From NCBI RefSeq assembly GCF_014203115.1, contig NZ_JACHIJ010000003.1:558001-622000 (forward strand): DNA of 64,000 nt. Reading direction: 5' to 3'. Below the pieces are notes generated by a model that made no database searches, had not been told where the DNA came from, and worked only from the letters and a program-made list of their open reading frames with translations. Origin of the DNA: Afipia massiliensis (GTDB lineage: Bacteria; Pseudomonadota; Alphaproteobacteria; Rhizobiales; Xanthobacteraceae). The translations under genes were made by a program, and so were the position numbers. Shown here piece by piece: positions 53,640 to 62,769 of the stretch (its first letter is position 1; each line of letters begins with the position of its first letter).

Positions 53640-55310
53640 TTAAGCGGCCTTCACGCTGCCGAGGAACACGCGAACCTCGCTCTGCAACTCGTTGGACTGT
53701 TGCGACAGTCGCCCGGCTGCGCCGAGCACTTTCTCTGCCGCAGAGCCGGTATCGGTCGCAGCCTGTCGCACGCCCCCGATGTTGGCGGTCACTTCGGCGG
53801 TGCCGGCAGATGCGCGTTGCACGTTCTGCGCGATTTCCTTGGTTGCGACAGATTGTTCCTCCACCGCGGCAGCGATGGCGGCGGAGATCTTGCTGATGTC
53901 GTCGATCGTCGTTCCGATGCCCTGGACCGCAGCGACCGCGTCGCGCGTGGCGATCTGGATCTGGTTCACCAGCGATGAAATCTCCTCGGTCGCCTGAGCG
54001 GTCTGGGTGGCGAGGCTCTTCACTTCGGTTGCAACCACGGCAAACCCGCGCCCCGCGTCACCCGCCCGTGCGGCTTCGATCGTGGCGTTGAGGGCGAGCA
54101 GGTTGGTCTGCGATGCAATGGTCTGGATCAGCGTGACCACTTCGCCGATCTTCTGGGCGCCTTCGGCCAGCGTCTGAACGGTCTGGTCGGTGCGCTTGGC
54201 GTCAGCCACCGCGGTGCTTGCGATGGTTGCCGATTGGGTGACCTGACGGCTGATTTCACCGATCGACGACGAGAGTTCTTCCGCTGCTGCGGCGACCGAT
54301 TCGACGTTCAGCGATGCGGTTTCCGCAGCGGAGGCAACGGCGGTCGACTGCTGGTTGGTCTCCTCGGCGGTCGCCGACATCGATTGGGCGGTCATCTGCA
54401 TGTCGCTCGACGCCGTCGACAGAAGCTGAACGAGATTGCCGACTTTCGTCTCGAACTCCAGGGTCAGCCGCTCCATCTGCGCGGCGCGACGTTCCTTGGC
54501 GGAACGTTCGTTGCGCTGTTCGGCTTCCAGTCTCTCGCGCTCGATGCCGTTCTGCTTGAAGATCTGCACCGCGCGGGCCATGTCGCCGATTTCGTCCTGC
54601 CGGTCGATGTTCGGCACCTCAGCCTTGTAATCCTGCTCGGCAAGGCGCGTCACGACGGCGCCAAGCTGCGTCAGCGGGGCGACCACGCGGCGGCTGAACA
54701 CGAAATAGAGGATCGCGATGAAGGTGACGGCCGACAGGATGGTCATGACCTGGGCGATGAAGCCCATCCAGCGCGCGCGGGACTGTGCGCTTTCCGTCTC
54801 CAGTCTGGCGCGGGTGTTCATCTTGGTCTGGAATTCGTCGAGCGGCTGCACGATCACAGCCTTGTTGCGATCGTAGTTCGCGTCGAACATCAGCTTGCGG
54901 GCCTGCTCGAGGTCGCCCTTCTGCACCGCTGCCATGGCGGCTTCCTCGATCTTGATGAGGGCATCCGAGTTGGCCTTCGCTTTTTCGATCAGGTCCAGTT
55001 CTGCCTTTGGCGCGCCGAGCTGGGTCAGGCGCTGAACGACGCGATCACGTGTCTTGGTTTGGTTCACCTCGCGCCAGTAGGCGTCGTGGTGCTTCTTCTC
55101 TCCGAAGATGGTGTAGCGGCGCGCTTCGTTGGTCAGGAGGTCCGAGCCGGCTGCGAGATCGTCGCCCAGCTGCTTGAACTCGGCCTGCCGGGAGACTGCC
55201 TGTCGTTCGGATTCGATGCTGGCGTCCGCAAGCCAGAGACTGGCGCCGGTGATTGCGGCCAGTCCGACGGCGACCATAGAAGACAGCTTCGTGGCAAGCG
55301 ATGCACGCAT
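53640..55310 (-). CDS. Methyl-accepting chemotaxis protein
   Basis: A chemoreceptor of 556 residues. Helix 1 is near residues 8-28. The periplasmic helical sensor (30-185) has no ligand motif I can name. Helix 2 lies near 187-210, and a HAMP domain ([27 protein letters not shown]) follows. The signalling domain has the hairpin tip [37 protein letters not shown] near 400-435. No CheB/CheR-binding pentapeptide is seen at the end. It is a single gene, not near che genes here. Confidence 0.93.
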   Translation of the reverse strand: MRASLATKLSSMVAVGLAAITGASLWLADASIESERQAVSRQAEFKQLGDDLAAGSDLLTNEARRYTIFGEKKHHDAYWREVNQTKTRDRVVQRLTQLGAPKAELDLIEKAKANSDALIKIEEAAMAAVQKGDLEQARKLMFDANYDRNKAVIVQPLDEFQTKMNTRARLETESAQSRARWMGFIAQVMTILSAVTFIAILYFVFSRRVVAPLTQLGAVVTRLAEQDYKAEVPNIDRQDEIGDMARAVQIFKQNGIERERLEAEQRNERSAKERRAAQMERLTLEFETKVGNLVQLLSTASSDMQMTAQSMSATAEETNQQSTAVASAAETASLNVESVAAAAEELSSSIGEISRQVTQSATIASTAVADAKRTDQTVQTLAEGAQKIGEVVTLIQTIASQTNLLALNATIEAARAGDAGRGFAVVATEVKSLATQTAQATEEISSLVNQIQIATRDAVAAVQGIGTTIDDISKISAAIAAAVEEQSVATKEIAQNVQRASAGTAEVTANIGGVRQAATDTGSAAEKVLGAAGRLSQQSNELQSEVRVFLGSVKAA

Positions 55311-55519
55311 CGATTTCTTCTTCCTTGTTTGAAAGCCTGCATTCGCGCAGGGAAGGGCGGGATCATCTCAGAGTGGCAGACGCGCCGCCTGCCACCGAAT
55401 CGATCATTCACGACGCGCTGTTAAGATGGCGTAAACCGTAAAACGCATTGGTGATAAGGTCCGCTCAAACAAAAACCCCGGCGCAAGGCCGGGGTTTTCG
55501 TCATGAAAGTGTCGTGGTG
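55311..55519. other. Intergenic region, chemoreceptor / malate synthase
   Basis: 209 bp between two minus-strand genes. It holds the malate synthase terminator (55472-55498) and presumably the chemoreceptor promoter. No gene seen. Confidence 0.6.
55472..55498 (-). terminator. Terminator after malate synthase
   Basis: An 11-bp stem AAAACCCCGGC / GCCGGGGTTTT with a 5-nt loop, about 20 bp past the glcB stop on the minus strand. Confidence 0.82.
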
Positions 55520-57682
55520 TCAGCCCGCGAGCTTCGCTTCCTTGCGTCGTGCGTGCAGGATGAACTCGGTGTAGCCGTTCGGCTGCTCGCGGCCCTTGAA
55601 GATCAGATCGCTGGCGGCCTGGAAGGCGACGCCGTCGAATTTCGGCGCCATCGGCTTGTAAAGCGCATCGCCGGCGTTCTGCTTGTCCACGATTGCGGCC
55701 ATGCGCTTCAGGGATTCCATCACCTGATCCCGGGTGACGACGCCCTGATGCAACCAGTTGGCGAGGTGCTGCGCCGAGATGCGCAGCGTGGCGCGGTCTT
55801 CCATCAGGCCGACATCGTGAATGTCCGGCACCTTGGAGCAGCCGACGCCCTGATCGATCCAGCGCACGACATAGCCGAGAATGCCCTGGCAGTTGTTGTC
55901 GATCTCCTGCTTGACGTCGTCCGGCGCCCAGTTCGACTGCGACACCGGAATCGTCAGGACGTCCGACAGCTTCGCCTTCGCCCGGCTCTTCAGTTCCTTC
56001 TGCCGTGCGCCGACATCGACCTGATGATAGTGCAGCGCGTGCAGCGTCGCGGCCGTGGGCGAGGGCACCCAGGCGGTGGATGCGCCGGCCTGCGGGTGCG
56101 CGATCTTCTGCGTCAGCATGTCGGCCATTTTGTCGGGGGCTGCCCACATGCCCTTGCCGACCTGGGCGTGACCCGGCAGGCCGTTGGCCAGACCGATGTC
56201 CACGTTCCAGTCCTCGTAGGCCTTGATCCAGGGCTGCGCCTTCATGTCGTTCTTGCGGATCATCGGACCCGCTTCCATCGACGTATGGATTTCGTCGCCG
56301 GTGCGATCCAGGAATCCCGTGTTGATAAAGCAGATCCGCTGCGCGGCATTCTGGATGCAGGCCTGGAGGTTCACCGTGGTGCGGCGTTCCTCATCCATGA
56401 TGCCGACCTTCATGGTGTTGGCTGCCATCGACAGCATCTTCTCGACGCGGCCGAACAGGTCGACCGTGAGCGCGACCTCATCCGGGCCATGCATCTTCGG
56501 CTTGACGATGTAGACCGAGCCGGCGCGGCTGTTCTTGACCTTGGTCTTGCCCTTCAGGTCGTGAAGCGCAAGCAGACCGGTCACGGCGGCATCGAGGATG
56601 CCTTCCGGAATTTCCTCACCCGAGCTGTCGAGCACCGCGTCGGTGTACATGTGGTGGCCGACGTTGCGGATCAGCATCATGCTGCGGCCGTGCAGGGTCA
56701 CCTTGCCCTTCTCGTCGGCTGCGGTGTAGGTGCGGTCGGCATTGAGCGCGCGGGTCAGCGTCTTGCCGCCCTTCTCGAAGTCCGCCGACAGCGTGCCGTT
56801 CATCAGGCCGAGCACGTTGCGATAGACCAGAACCTTGTCGTCGGCATCGACGGCGGCGACCGAGTCTTCCATATCGAGAATGGTCGAGACCGCGGATTCC
56901 AGGATCATGTCGGCGACGCCGGCCGGATCGTCCTTGCCGATGGTGTTGTTGCGGTTGATCTGCACGTCGATGTGCATGCCGTTGTTGATCAGCAGGATCG
57001 ACGTCGGAGAGGCGGCATCGCCCTGATAGCCCACGAGCTGGGCCTTGTTCTTGAGCGCGGTGGCATTGCCGCTCTTGAGCTTGGCGGCAAGCTGGCCGTG
57101 TTCGATGTGATAGGCGGTGACGTCGCTGTGGTTGCCGGTTGCGAGCGGCACGGCCTGATCCAGAAACGCCTTGGCCTTGGCGATGACCTTGTCGCCGCGC
57201 GCCTTGTTGTAACCCTTGCCGCCCTCTGACGGGTCGTGCGGGATGGCGTCGGTGCCGTAGAGCGCGTCATACAGGCTGCCCCAGCGCGCGTTCGCAGCGT
57301 TCAGGGAATAACGGGCATTGGTCAGCGGCACGACGAGCTGCGGTCCGAACATGCTGGCGAGTTCTTCATCGACATTCGCGGTCTGAACGTCCTTCGCCGC
57401 CGGCTCCGGCAGGAGGTAGCCGATCTCTTTCAGGAAGGCGGTGTAGGCGTCCATGTTGAACGCCTTGCCCTTGTTGGCCTTGTGCCAGTCGTCGATCTTG
57501 GCCTGCAGCGCGTCGCGGGTTTTGAGCAGGTCGCGCGTCCGCGGGGCGAGATCCTTGACGATTCCCGCGAGGCCCGCCCAAAAGGCGTCGGGCGCAATGC
57601 CGGTGCCGGCGGTCGCTTCCTTGGCAATAAAGTCGAACAGAACAGGAGCGATCTTCAAACCGCTGGCGTCGATGCGTTTCAT
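55520..57682 (-). CDS. glcB: Malate synthase G
   Basis: It condenses glyoxylate and acetyl-CoA to malate, closing the glyoxylate shunt. The 720-residue single-chain G form begins [19 protein letters not shown]. It contains [27 protein letters not shown] near 110-136, [22 protein letters not shown], the metal and catalytic region near [21 protein letters not shown], and the C-terminal [26 protein letters not shown]. The ATG at 57682 was chosen because it gives normal length; the frame is open for 65 further codons. A monocistronic gene with its own terminator. Confidence 0.96.
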   Translation of the reverse strand: MKRIDASGLKIAPVLFDFIAKEATAGTGIAPDAFWAGLAGIVKDLAPRTRDLLKTRDALQAKIDDWHKANKGKAFNMDAYTAFLKEIGYLLPEPAAKDVQTANVDEELASMFGPQLVVPLTNARYSLNAANARWGSLYDALYGTDAIPHDPSEGGKGYNKARGDKVIAKAKAFLDQAVPLATGNHSDVTAYHIEHGQLAAKLKSGNATALKNKAQLVGYQGDAASPTSILLINNGMHIDVQINRNNTIGKDDPAGVADMILESAVSTILDMEDSVAAVDADDKVLVYRNVLGLMNGTLSADFEKGGKTLTRALNADRTYTAADEKGKVTLHGRSMMLIRNVGHHMYTDAVLDSSGEEIPEGILDAAVTGLLALHDLKGKTKVKNSRAGSVYIVKPKMHGPDEVALTVDLFGRVEKMLSMAANTMKVGIMDEERRTTVNLQACIQNAAQRICFINTGFLDRTGDEIHTSMEAGPMIRKNDMKAQPWIKAYEDWNVDIGLANGLPGHAQVGKGMWAAPDKMADMLTQKIAHPQAGASTAWVPSPTAATLHALHYHQVDVGARQKELKSRAKAKLSDVLTIPVSQSNWAPDDVKQEIDNNCQGILGYVVRWIDQGVGCSKVPDIHDVGLMEDRATLRISAQHLANWLHQGVVTRDQVMESLKRMAAIVDKQNAGDALYKPMAPKFDGVAFQAASDLIFKGREQPNGYTEFILHARRKEAKLAG

Positions 57683-57908
57683 GATAAATCTCACGGAAAA
57701 CGGCGAAAAACGACGCCGTCTCAGGGCTTCAGGATGAATGGTGATTGCCGCTGGAAAGCGGCGTGGCGGGGAGGTTTTAACGCCAAAAACGGGCAAAAGA
57801 GAAGACCCTTCCCGGTCCGAAAGGCGTATGCCACGACCCCCGCCGGTATCGGGCGGGGCACAAGTTTCGCAGAGCAAAAGCGGCCGGTGGGGACCGCCGG
57901 GACCCTGC

Positions 57909-59855
57909 TCAGATATTGGCGGCGAGATCGTCGAGATCGCCGAAAAGCACGCCCGTATTCGCCAGCAATCGCTCGATCTCGTCGGCGCCCTCAGTGACTG
58001 AACGTGTCGAGGTGTCGATGGTCAGTTCGGCGTTGGCCGGCGGCTGATAGTCGTTGGCGATGCCGGTGAAGCTCGGCAGATTTCCCGCGCGCGCCTTGGC
58101 GTAGTGGCCTTTAGGATCGCGGCTTTCGCAAATCTCGGCCGGGGTTGCCACATAGACTTCGCGGAACAGATCGTCGGCGATGCGCCGTGCCTGTGCGCGG
58201 TCGTCGCTGGAGGGCGAGACCGCTGCGACGATGGCGATATGGCCGTTGCGCGCGAGATGCGTTGCCATCTCGGCGAGGCGGCGGATGTTCTCGGCGCGAT
58301 CCTTCGGCGAGAATCCGAGATCGCCGTTGAGTCCTGCGCGCAAGGTGTCGCCGTCAAGCAGCAGCGGAGAGCCGCCGTGGCTGAACAGCTTGCGTTCGAG
58401 TGCGCGCGCCAGCGTTGACTTGCCCGAGCCGGGCAAGCCGGTCAGCCAGACCACCGCGCCGCCGTGGCCGTAACGCGCCGAGCGCTCTTCCGGGCGCAGC
58501 GCGGATTCGACCGGCACGATGTCGATGGGAATGGCGCGCTGTCCGGAATCGACGCTCAGCACGAGACCGCCGCCGGCGATGCGGCCGTTGATCTCGATCA
58601 CGAGACGTCCGGTGCGCGGATTGTCCGTGTACGGATCGACAGCAACCGGCTTTGCCAGCGAAATATCGATCTCGCCGACATGGTTGCGCCCGATGGAGGA
58701 CGTTTCGACGCTCGCGAGTTCGCCGGGATCGACCGCCTTGTCGATGGCGACGATCGTGGCGCGGGTTTCCATGGTGCCGAGCCGCACCAGAACCGATGCG
58801 CCGGGCTTTAAGGGGGCGTCGTGCAGCCAGAAGATGCGGGCGCGCAGGCGGCGGGTGTCGCGCGGCGCAGCCTTGACGTGGGCGATCACGTCGCCGCGTT
58901 CCAGAAACAGTTCACGATCGAGCGTGATGCCGACCGAACGGCCGGCACCTTGCCGCGTGGTCGCCGGTGTCTGCGGCCAGCTTTCAACGGACTTGACCTT
59001 GGCGACCTTGCCGGTGGGCATGATGACGATTTCGTCGCCGGTGCCGATGTGACCGGATTCGACGCGGCCTGCGACGATGCGGCGGTCGTCGAACTTGTAG
59101 ATTGCCTGCACCGGCAGTCGTAATGCCAGCTCATCCAGCGCGCGCGCCGGGGTCAGTCCGTCGATGGCCTCGACCACGGTCGGGCCGCTATACCAGTTGA
59201 TGTTGGCGGTGCGCTCCGTGACACCGTCGCCGTCGCGTGCGGAAATCGGCACGATGGCGGTGGGCGTAACGCCGAGGCCGATCAGATGCGCCGAAATCTC
59301 GTCGCTGATCTCCTTGAAACGCGCGGCGCTGTAATCGACGCGGTCCATCTTGTTGACCACAACGGCGACCTGTTTGACGCCCAGCAGATGTAGCAGATAG
59401 CCGTGGCGGCGGGTCTGGTCGCGCACGCCTTCCAGCGCATCGATGATGAGGATTGCGCCGTCAGCCTGCGATGCGCCGGTGATCATGTTGCGCAGGAATT
59501 CCGCATGGCCGGGCGCGTCGATCAGAACGACGTCGCGCGAGGGCGTGCGGAAGCGGATCTGCGTGGTGTCGATGGTGATGCCCTGGTCGCGTTCGGTCTG
59601 CAGTGCGTCCAAAAGAAACGACCATTCGAACGGCATGCCGCGCCGCGCGCTGACGGCCTGCAGCATCTCCAGCTTGCCGTCCGGGAGACTGCCGGTTTCA
59701 TGCAGCAGGCGGCCGACCAGCGTGGATTTGCCGTGATCGACATGGCCGACGATGACGATACGGACCTGCGGGCGCGCGGTTACGCCGTTGGGTATCGTGG
59801 CGAGGGAAGCCGTTGGCACGATTTTGGAGACTGCGATGTTCATCGGGGCGCTCAT
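57909..59855 (-). CDS. cysNC: Bifunctional sulfate adenylyltransferase subunit 1 / APS kinase
   Basis: A fusion of CysN (the GTPase that drives APS formation with CysD) and CysC (APS kinase, making PAPS), 648 residues, also known as NodQ type. CysN part: [15 protein letters not shown] (near 34-48), [12 protein letters not shown], and NKMDRVDYS. CysC part from about residue 460: [48 protein letters not shown], and the C-terminal anchoring segment. It starts 6 nt after cysD. Another ATG four codons in (59843) is possible. Confidence 0.95.
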   Translation of the reverse strand: MSAPMNIAVSKIVPTASLATIPNGVTARPQVRIVIVGHVDHGKSTLVGRLLHETGSLPDGKLEMLQAVSARRGMPFEWSFLLDALQTERDQGITIDTTQIRFRTPSRDVVLIDAPGHAEFLRNMITGASQADGAILIIDALEGVRDQTRRHGYLLHLLGVKQVAVVVNKMDRVDYSAARFKEISDEISAHLIGLGVTPTAIVPISARDGDGVTERTANINWYSGPTVVEAIDGLTPARALDELALRLPVQAIYKFDDRRIVAGRVESGHIGTGDEIVIMPTGKVAKVKSVESWPQTPATTRQGAGRSVGITLDRELFLERGDVIAHVKAAPRDTRRLRARIFWLHDAPLKPGASVLVRLGTMETRATIVAIDKAVDPGELASVETSSIGRNHVGEIDISLAKPVAVDPYTDNPRTGRLVIEINGRIAGGGLVLSVDSGQRAIPIDIVPVESALRPEERSARYGHGGAVVWLTGLPGSGKSTLARALERKLFSHGGSPLLLDGDTLRAGLNGDLGFSPKDRAENIRRLAEMATHLARNGHIAIVAAVSPSSDDRAQARRIADDLFREVYVATPAEICESRDPKGHYAKARAGNLPSFTGIANDYQPPANAELTIDTSTRSVTEGADEIERLLANTGVLFGDLDDLAANI

Positions 59856-59861
59856 CCAACG

Positions 59862-60749
59862 TCAGAGGTAACCGGCGACACGAAGCCGCTCGAAGGCATC
59901 TTCGGTTTCGTGGTCGAGTGCGCGACCGGCGCGCTCCGGCACTTTCGTGCCCTTCAACTCGGTCAGGATTTCATCGATATTCGAGGCGTTCGATACGACA
60001 GGATTGGTAATGTCCTGATCGCCCAGCGAGCGGTAGCGCTTTCCGTTGTTCGACAGGTAGAGCGGGATGATCGGAATATTCTCGCGCTGGGTGTAGGCCC
60101 AGATGTCTTCTTCGGTCCAATGCAGGATCGGATGGATGCGCAGATGCGCGCCCTGCGGCGGCGACGCATTGAAGTGATCCCAGAATTCCGGCGGCTGATC
60201 GCGGACATCCCAGCCGCCTTCAAGCCCGCGCGGCGAGAACACGCGCTCTTTCGCGCGGGTGGCCTCCTCGTCGCGGCGGATGCCGGCGATCAATCCGTCG
60301 AAGCCGTACTTGGCGAGTGCGAGCTTCAGGCCTTCCGTCTTGCGCGCGGCCGAGCGTGCGGCGGGCGGCAGCGTCGGATCGATTTCCTCGATCGGCGGGC
60401 AGAAATCGACTTTCAGATCGAGACCCCACTCCTTCGCGTACTGATCGCGGAAGGCGTACATCTCGGGGAATTTCTTTTGTGTGTCGACGTGCAGCGCGGG
60501 GAACGGCACCTTGCCGAAGAAAGCCTTGCGCGCCAGCCAGATCATCACGTTGGAATCTTTGCCGAGTGACCAGAGCAGCGCGAGCTTTTTCAGCCGGGCG
60601 AAGGCCTCGCGGAAAATATAGATGCTCTGCGCTTCGAGCTCGTCGAGATGATCCATCGAGGGCACGGACGATATCAACGGTGCGGCAGGCTGGGATGCCT
60701 GAGAATTCACCAATGAACTCGCCAAAGGATTTGCCAGAGAATTTGCCAT
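59862..60749 (-). CDS. cysD: Sulfate adenylyltransferase subunit 2
   Basis: CysD makes adenosine phosphosulfate from ATP and sulfate together with CysN. The catalytic part starts near residue 32 (MDHLDELEAQSIYIFREAFARL), with PP-loop SLGKDSNVMIWLARKAFFGKVPFPALHVDTQKKFPEM, then GIRRDEEATRAKERVFSPR. The 31-residue extension before it is odd: it is coded by a 12-bp tandem repeat (ANSL, ANPL, ASSL, VNSQ). A second start at Met32 (60656) has no clear ribosome site, so I keep the ATG at 60749, giving 295 residues. First gene of cysD-cysNC. Confidence 0.93.
   Translation of the reverse strand: MANSLANPLASSLVNSQASQPAAPLISSVPSMDHLDELEAQSIYIFREAFARLKKLALLWSLGKDSNVMIWLARKAFFGKVPFPALHVDTQKKFPEMYAFRDQYAKEWGLDLKVDFCPPIEEIDPTLPPAARSAARKTEGLKLALAKYGFDGLIAGIRRDEEATRAKERVFSPRGLEGGWDVRDQPPEFWDHFNASPPQGAHLRIHPILHWTEEDIWAYTQRENIPIIPLYLSNNGKRYRSLGDQDITNPVVSNASNIDEILTELKGTKVPERAGRALDHETEDAFERLRVAGYL
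60687..60746 (-). repeat. 12-bp tandem repeat at the 5' end of cysD
   Basis: Five 12-nt units read on the minus strand: GCAAATTCTCTG, GCAAATCCTTTG, GCGAGTTCATTG, GTGAATTCTCAG, then a degraded GCATCCCAGCCT. They code for four-residue repeats directly after the start Met of CysD. In-frame unit gain or loss would change only the tail length. Confidence 0.8.
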
Positions 60750-60911
60750 GGGAATTACTCCGTCCCGGGCTGCGCCCGCAGGCTTTTGCTTGCGACAGAT
60801 GCAGCGGCACTCAGACGGGGCTTTCGGCCATCCGGATGGGTCACGAGAAGAAGCATCTCTTTTGCGCTGCGTTTGTGGTACCAAATTCCAATTTTGCATC
60901 GCAGCGTAGAA

Positions 60912-60965
60912 GAAATAATTTTCTCTTTATGCCGCTTGCAAGATACATAAATAGAAAATAATTTC
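60912..60965. promoter_or_regulatory. 54-bp palindrome between divergent cysD and cysG operons
   Basis: Arms 60912-60931 and 60946-60965 are inverted repeats of 20 nt with two mismatches (GAAAT-ATTTTCT-TTTATG). The 14-nt centre contains the perfect palindrome CTTGCAAG, exactly on the dyad axis (60935-60942). The block is strongly AT-rich in a GC-rich genome. Lying between divergent sulfate activation and sulfite reduction operons, it is a strong candidate for a shared operator of a sulfur regulator, possibly LysR or Rrf2 type. The regulator itself is not in view. Confidence 0.65.
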
Positions 60966-60999
60966 AGTCAACCCTGTAAATGGGGAAGCGGAGTTTCGC

Positions 61000-62436
61000 A
61001 TGCGGTTCCTGCCGGTATTCCTTGATCTGCAAGCTGGACCAGTCGTTCTGGTCGGCGAGGGCGAGCTTGCGCAGGCCAAACTGCGCCTGCTGCTGGCGGC
61101 GGATGCGCGCGTGCGATGGTTCTCAACCGACGGACATCATGATCTTTCGCGGATCGATGCGGCACTGGCCGCGCGCGTCGAACGCGCTGATGGCGATCCG
61201 CTCACCGCCGATCTTTCCAACGTTATTGCCATTCTTTGCGCGGGCGCCGGTGAGACCGGCCACGCAGTGGCGGCGCGTGCGCGTTCGCTCGGCATTCCCG
61301 TCAATGTGATGGACGAGGTCGCGCATTCGACTTTCATCTTCCCGGCCATCGTCGATCGCGGCGATGTGGTCGTGGCGGTCGGCACCGGCGGTGCTTCACC
61401 TGTGGTTGCGCGCCGTGTGCGCGAACGGATCGAAACGCTGCTGCCGGCGCGCATCGGCGATCTCGCATCGTTCGCCGGGCGCTGGCGCGACGCCATCAAG
61501 GCGAAGCTTCCCGAAGTGGCGATGCGCCGGCTGTTCTGGGAGCGCGTCATCGACGGCCCGATCGGCGCGGACGTCCTCGCCGGGCGCGTTGACGACGCCG
61601 AGCGCAAGCTGAAATCGATTCACGACCCGGTGGCTTTCGCGGCGAGCGGTGGGGACGGCATCGTTACACTGGTCGGCGCAGGGCCGGGCGATCCGGATCT
61701 GCTCACCGTGAAGGCGCTTCGCGCGCTGCAGGACGCTGACGTGGTTTTCTACGACGATCTGGTATCGCCTGAAATTCTCGACCGTGCGCGCCGGGACGCA
61801 GCGCGGGTGCCGGTCGGCCGCCGTGTCGGCAAGCCCGGTATCGGCCAGGACAAGATTCATCGCCTTCTGATCGAGGCCGCGCAGTCCGGCAAGCGCGCGG
61901 TGCGGCTCAAGGGCGGCGATCCCTTCATCTTCGGGCGCGGCGGCGAGGAAATCGCCGCACTTCGCGCGGCGGGTGTCGCCTATGCAGTGATCCCCGGCAT
62001 CACCGCTGGCCTTGGCGCTGCCGCAGAATCCGAAGTGCCGCTGACCTATCGGCAGGAGGCGCTGCGCATCACATTCCTCACCGCGCACAAGGCGGAAGAT
62101 GCCGGCAATGTCGACTGGTCCGCGCTGACCGATACGAAAATGACCGTCGTGGTCTACATGGGCATGACGGCGGCGCCGACCATTCGTGAAGGCCTCCTCA
62201 AAGCGGGACGATCGCCCGACACGCCGGTCGGCGTGTTCGCGCGGGCGACGCGGCCGGATTCCAAGGCCGTGGTTGGCCAACTCCGCGACCTGCCATTACT
62301 CGCCGATCAGGTGAAGACCGGTCCCGCGATCCTGATCATTGGCGACGTCGTTTCCCGTTCCGCCCCATGGCGGAATGGAAATCTCCAAGCAACCCCCGAT
62401 GACCTCATCTCTGACCTATTGATGGCTGCCGAATGA
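61000..62436 (+). CDS. cysG: Siroheme synthase
   Basis: A multifunctional enzyme making siroheme, the cofactor of sulfite and nitrite reductases, 478 residues. The N-terminal CysG_N half (about 1-205; MRFLPVFLDLQAGPVVLVGEGELAQAKLRLLL) should carry dehydrogenase and ferrochelatase activity. The C-terminal SUMT half begins VTLVGAGPGDPDLLTVKALRALQDADVVFYDDLVS and has RLKGGDPFIFGRGGEE and VIPGITAGLGAAAESEVPLTYR, adding two methyl groups to uroporphyrinogen III. It overlaps the next gene by 4 nt. Confidence 0.95.
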   Translation: MRFLPVFLDLQAGPVVLVGEGELAQAKLRLLLAADARVRWFSTDGHHDLSRIDAALAARVERADGDPLTADLSNVIAILCAGAGETGHAVAARARSLGIPVNVMDEVAHSTFIFPAIVDRGDVVVAVGTGGASPVVARRVRERIETLLPARIGDLASFAGRWRDAIKAKLPEVAMRRLFWERVIDGPIGADVLAGRVDDAERKLKSIHDPVAFAASGGDGIVTLVGAGPGDPDLLTVKALRALQDADVVFYDDLVSPEILDRARRDAARVPVGRRVGKPGIGQDKIHRLLIEAAQSGKRAVRLKGGDPFIFGRGGEEIAALRAAGVAYAVIPGITAGLGAAAESEVPLTYRQEALRITFLTAHKAEDAGNVDWSALTDTKMTVVVYMGMTAAPTIREGLLKAGRSPDTPVGVFARATRPDSKAVVGQLRDLPLLADQVKTGPAILIIGDVVSRSAPWRNGNLQATPDDLISDLLMAAE

Positions 62437-62744
62437 CCTCACCCCTGCAACAGAAAATCAAGATCACCGGTCCCTCCATTGTCACGGCCAACCGCACCGG
62501 CGACGGCGCGGTGATTTACCGGACGCCCGCGCACCGATGGTCGGACAGATTGTCCGACGCCGCCATCGTGCGGACCGCAGACGATGCGCGCGCGCTGCTC
62601 GCGGAGTCGGTCGCTGATGATATCGGCGCGGTAGGCGCCTACATCGCGCCGGTGGAGATCGGTGAGGATGGCATCCGGCCCGGTAACCTGCGCGAGAAAA
62701 TCCGCCAGCAGGGCGTCACCATCGATCTTCTCGTCTCGGCCTGA
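62433..62744 (+). CDS. DUF2849 protein in the sulfite reduction operon
   Basis: A 103-residue DUF2849 protein. It begins SPLQQKIKITGPSIVTANRTGDGAVIYRT and has an Ala- and acid-rich middle; no metal motifs or membrane helix. It lies between cysG (4-nt overlap) and cysI (25 nt), an arrangement kept in many alphaproteobacteria, so a helper role in sulfite or nitrite reduction is likely but unproven. Confidence 0.85.
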   Translation: MTSPLQQKIKITGPSIVTANRTGDGAVIYRTPAHRWSDRLSDAAIVRTADDARALLAESVADDIGAVGAYIAPVEIGEDGIRPGNLREKIRQQGVTIDLLVSA

Positions 62745-62769
62745 GCCGCGACACCTTAAGGCAATTGTT

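Noticed and set aside
55448-57229. 593-codon open frame opposite malate synthase
   Set aside because: The malate synthase frame has all family motifs; the opposite frame is low-information, His/Arg/Val-rich and lacks any domain.
59403-60569. 388-codon open frame opposite cysD and cysN
   Set aside because: It crosses the boundary of two clear genes on the other strand and has no family pattern.
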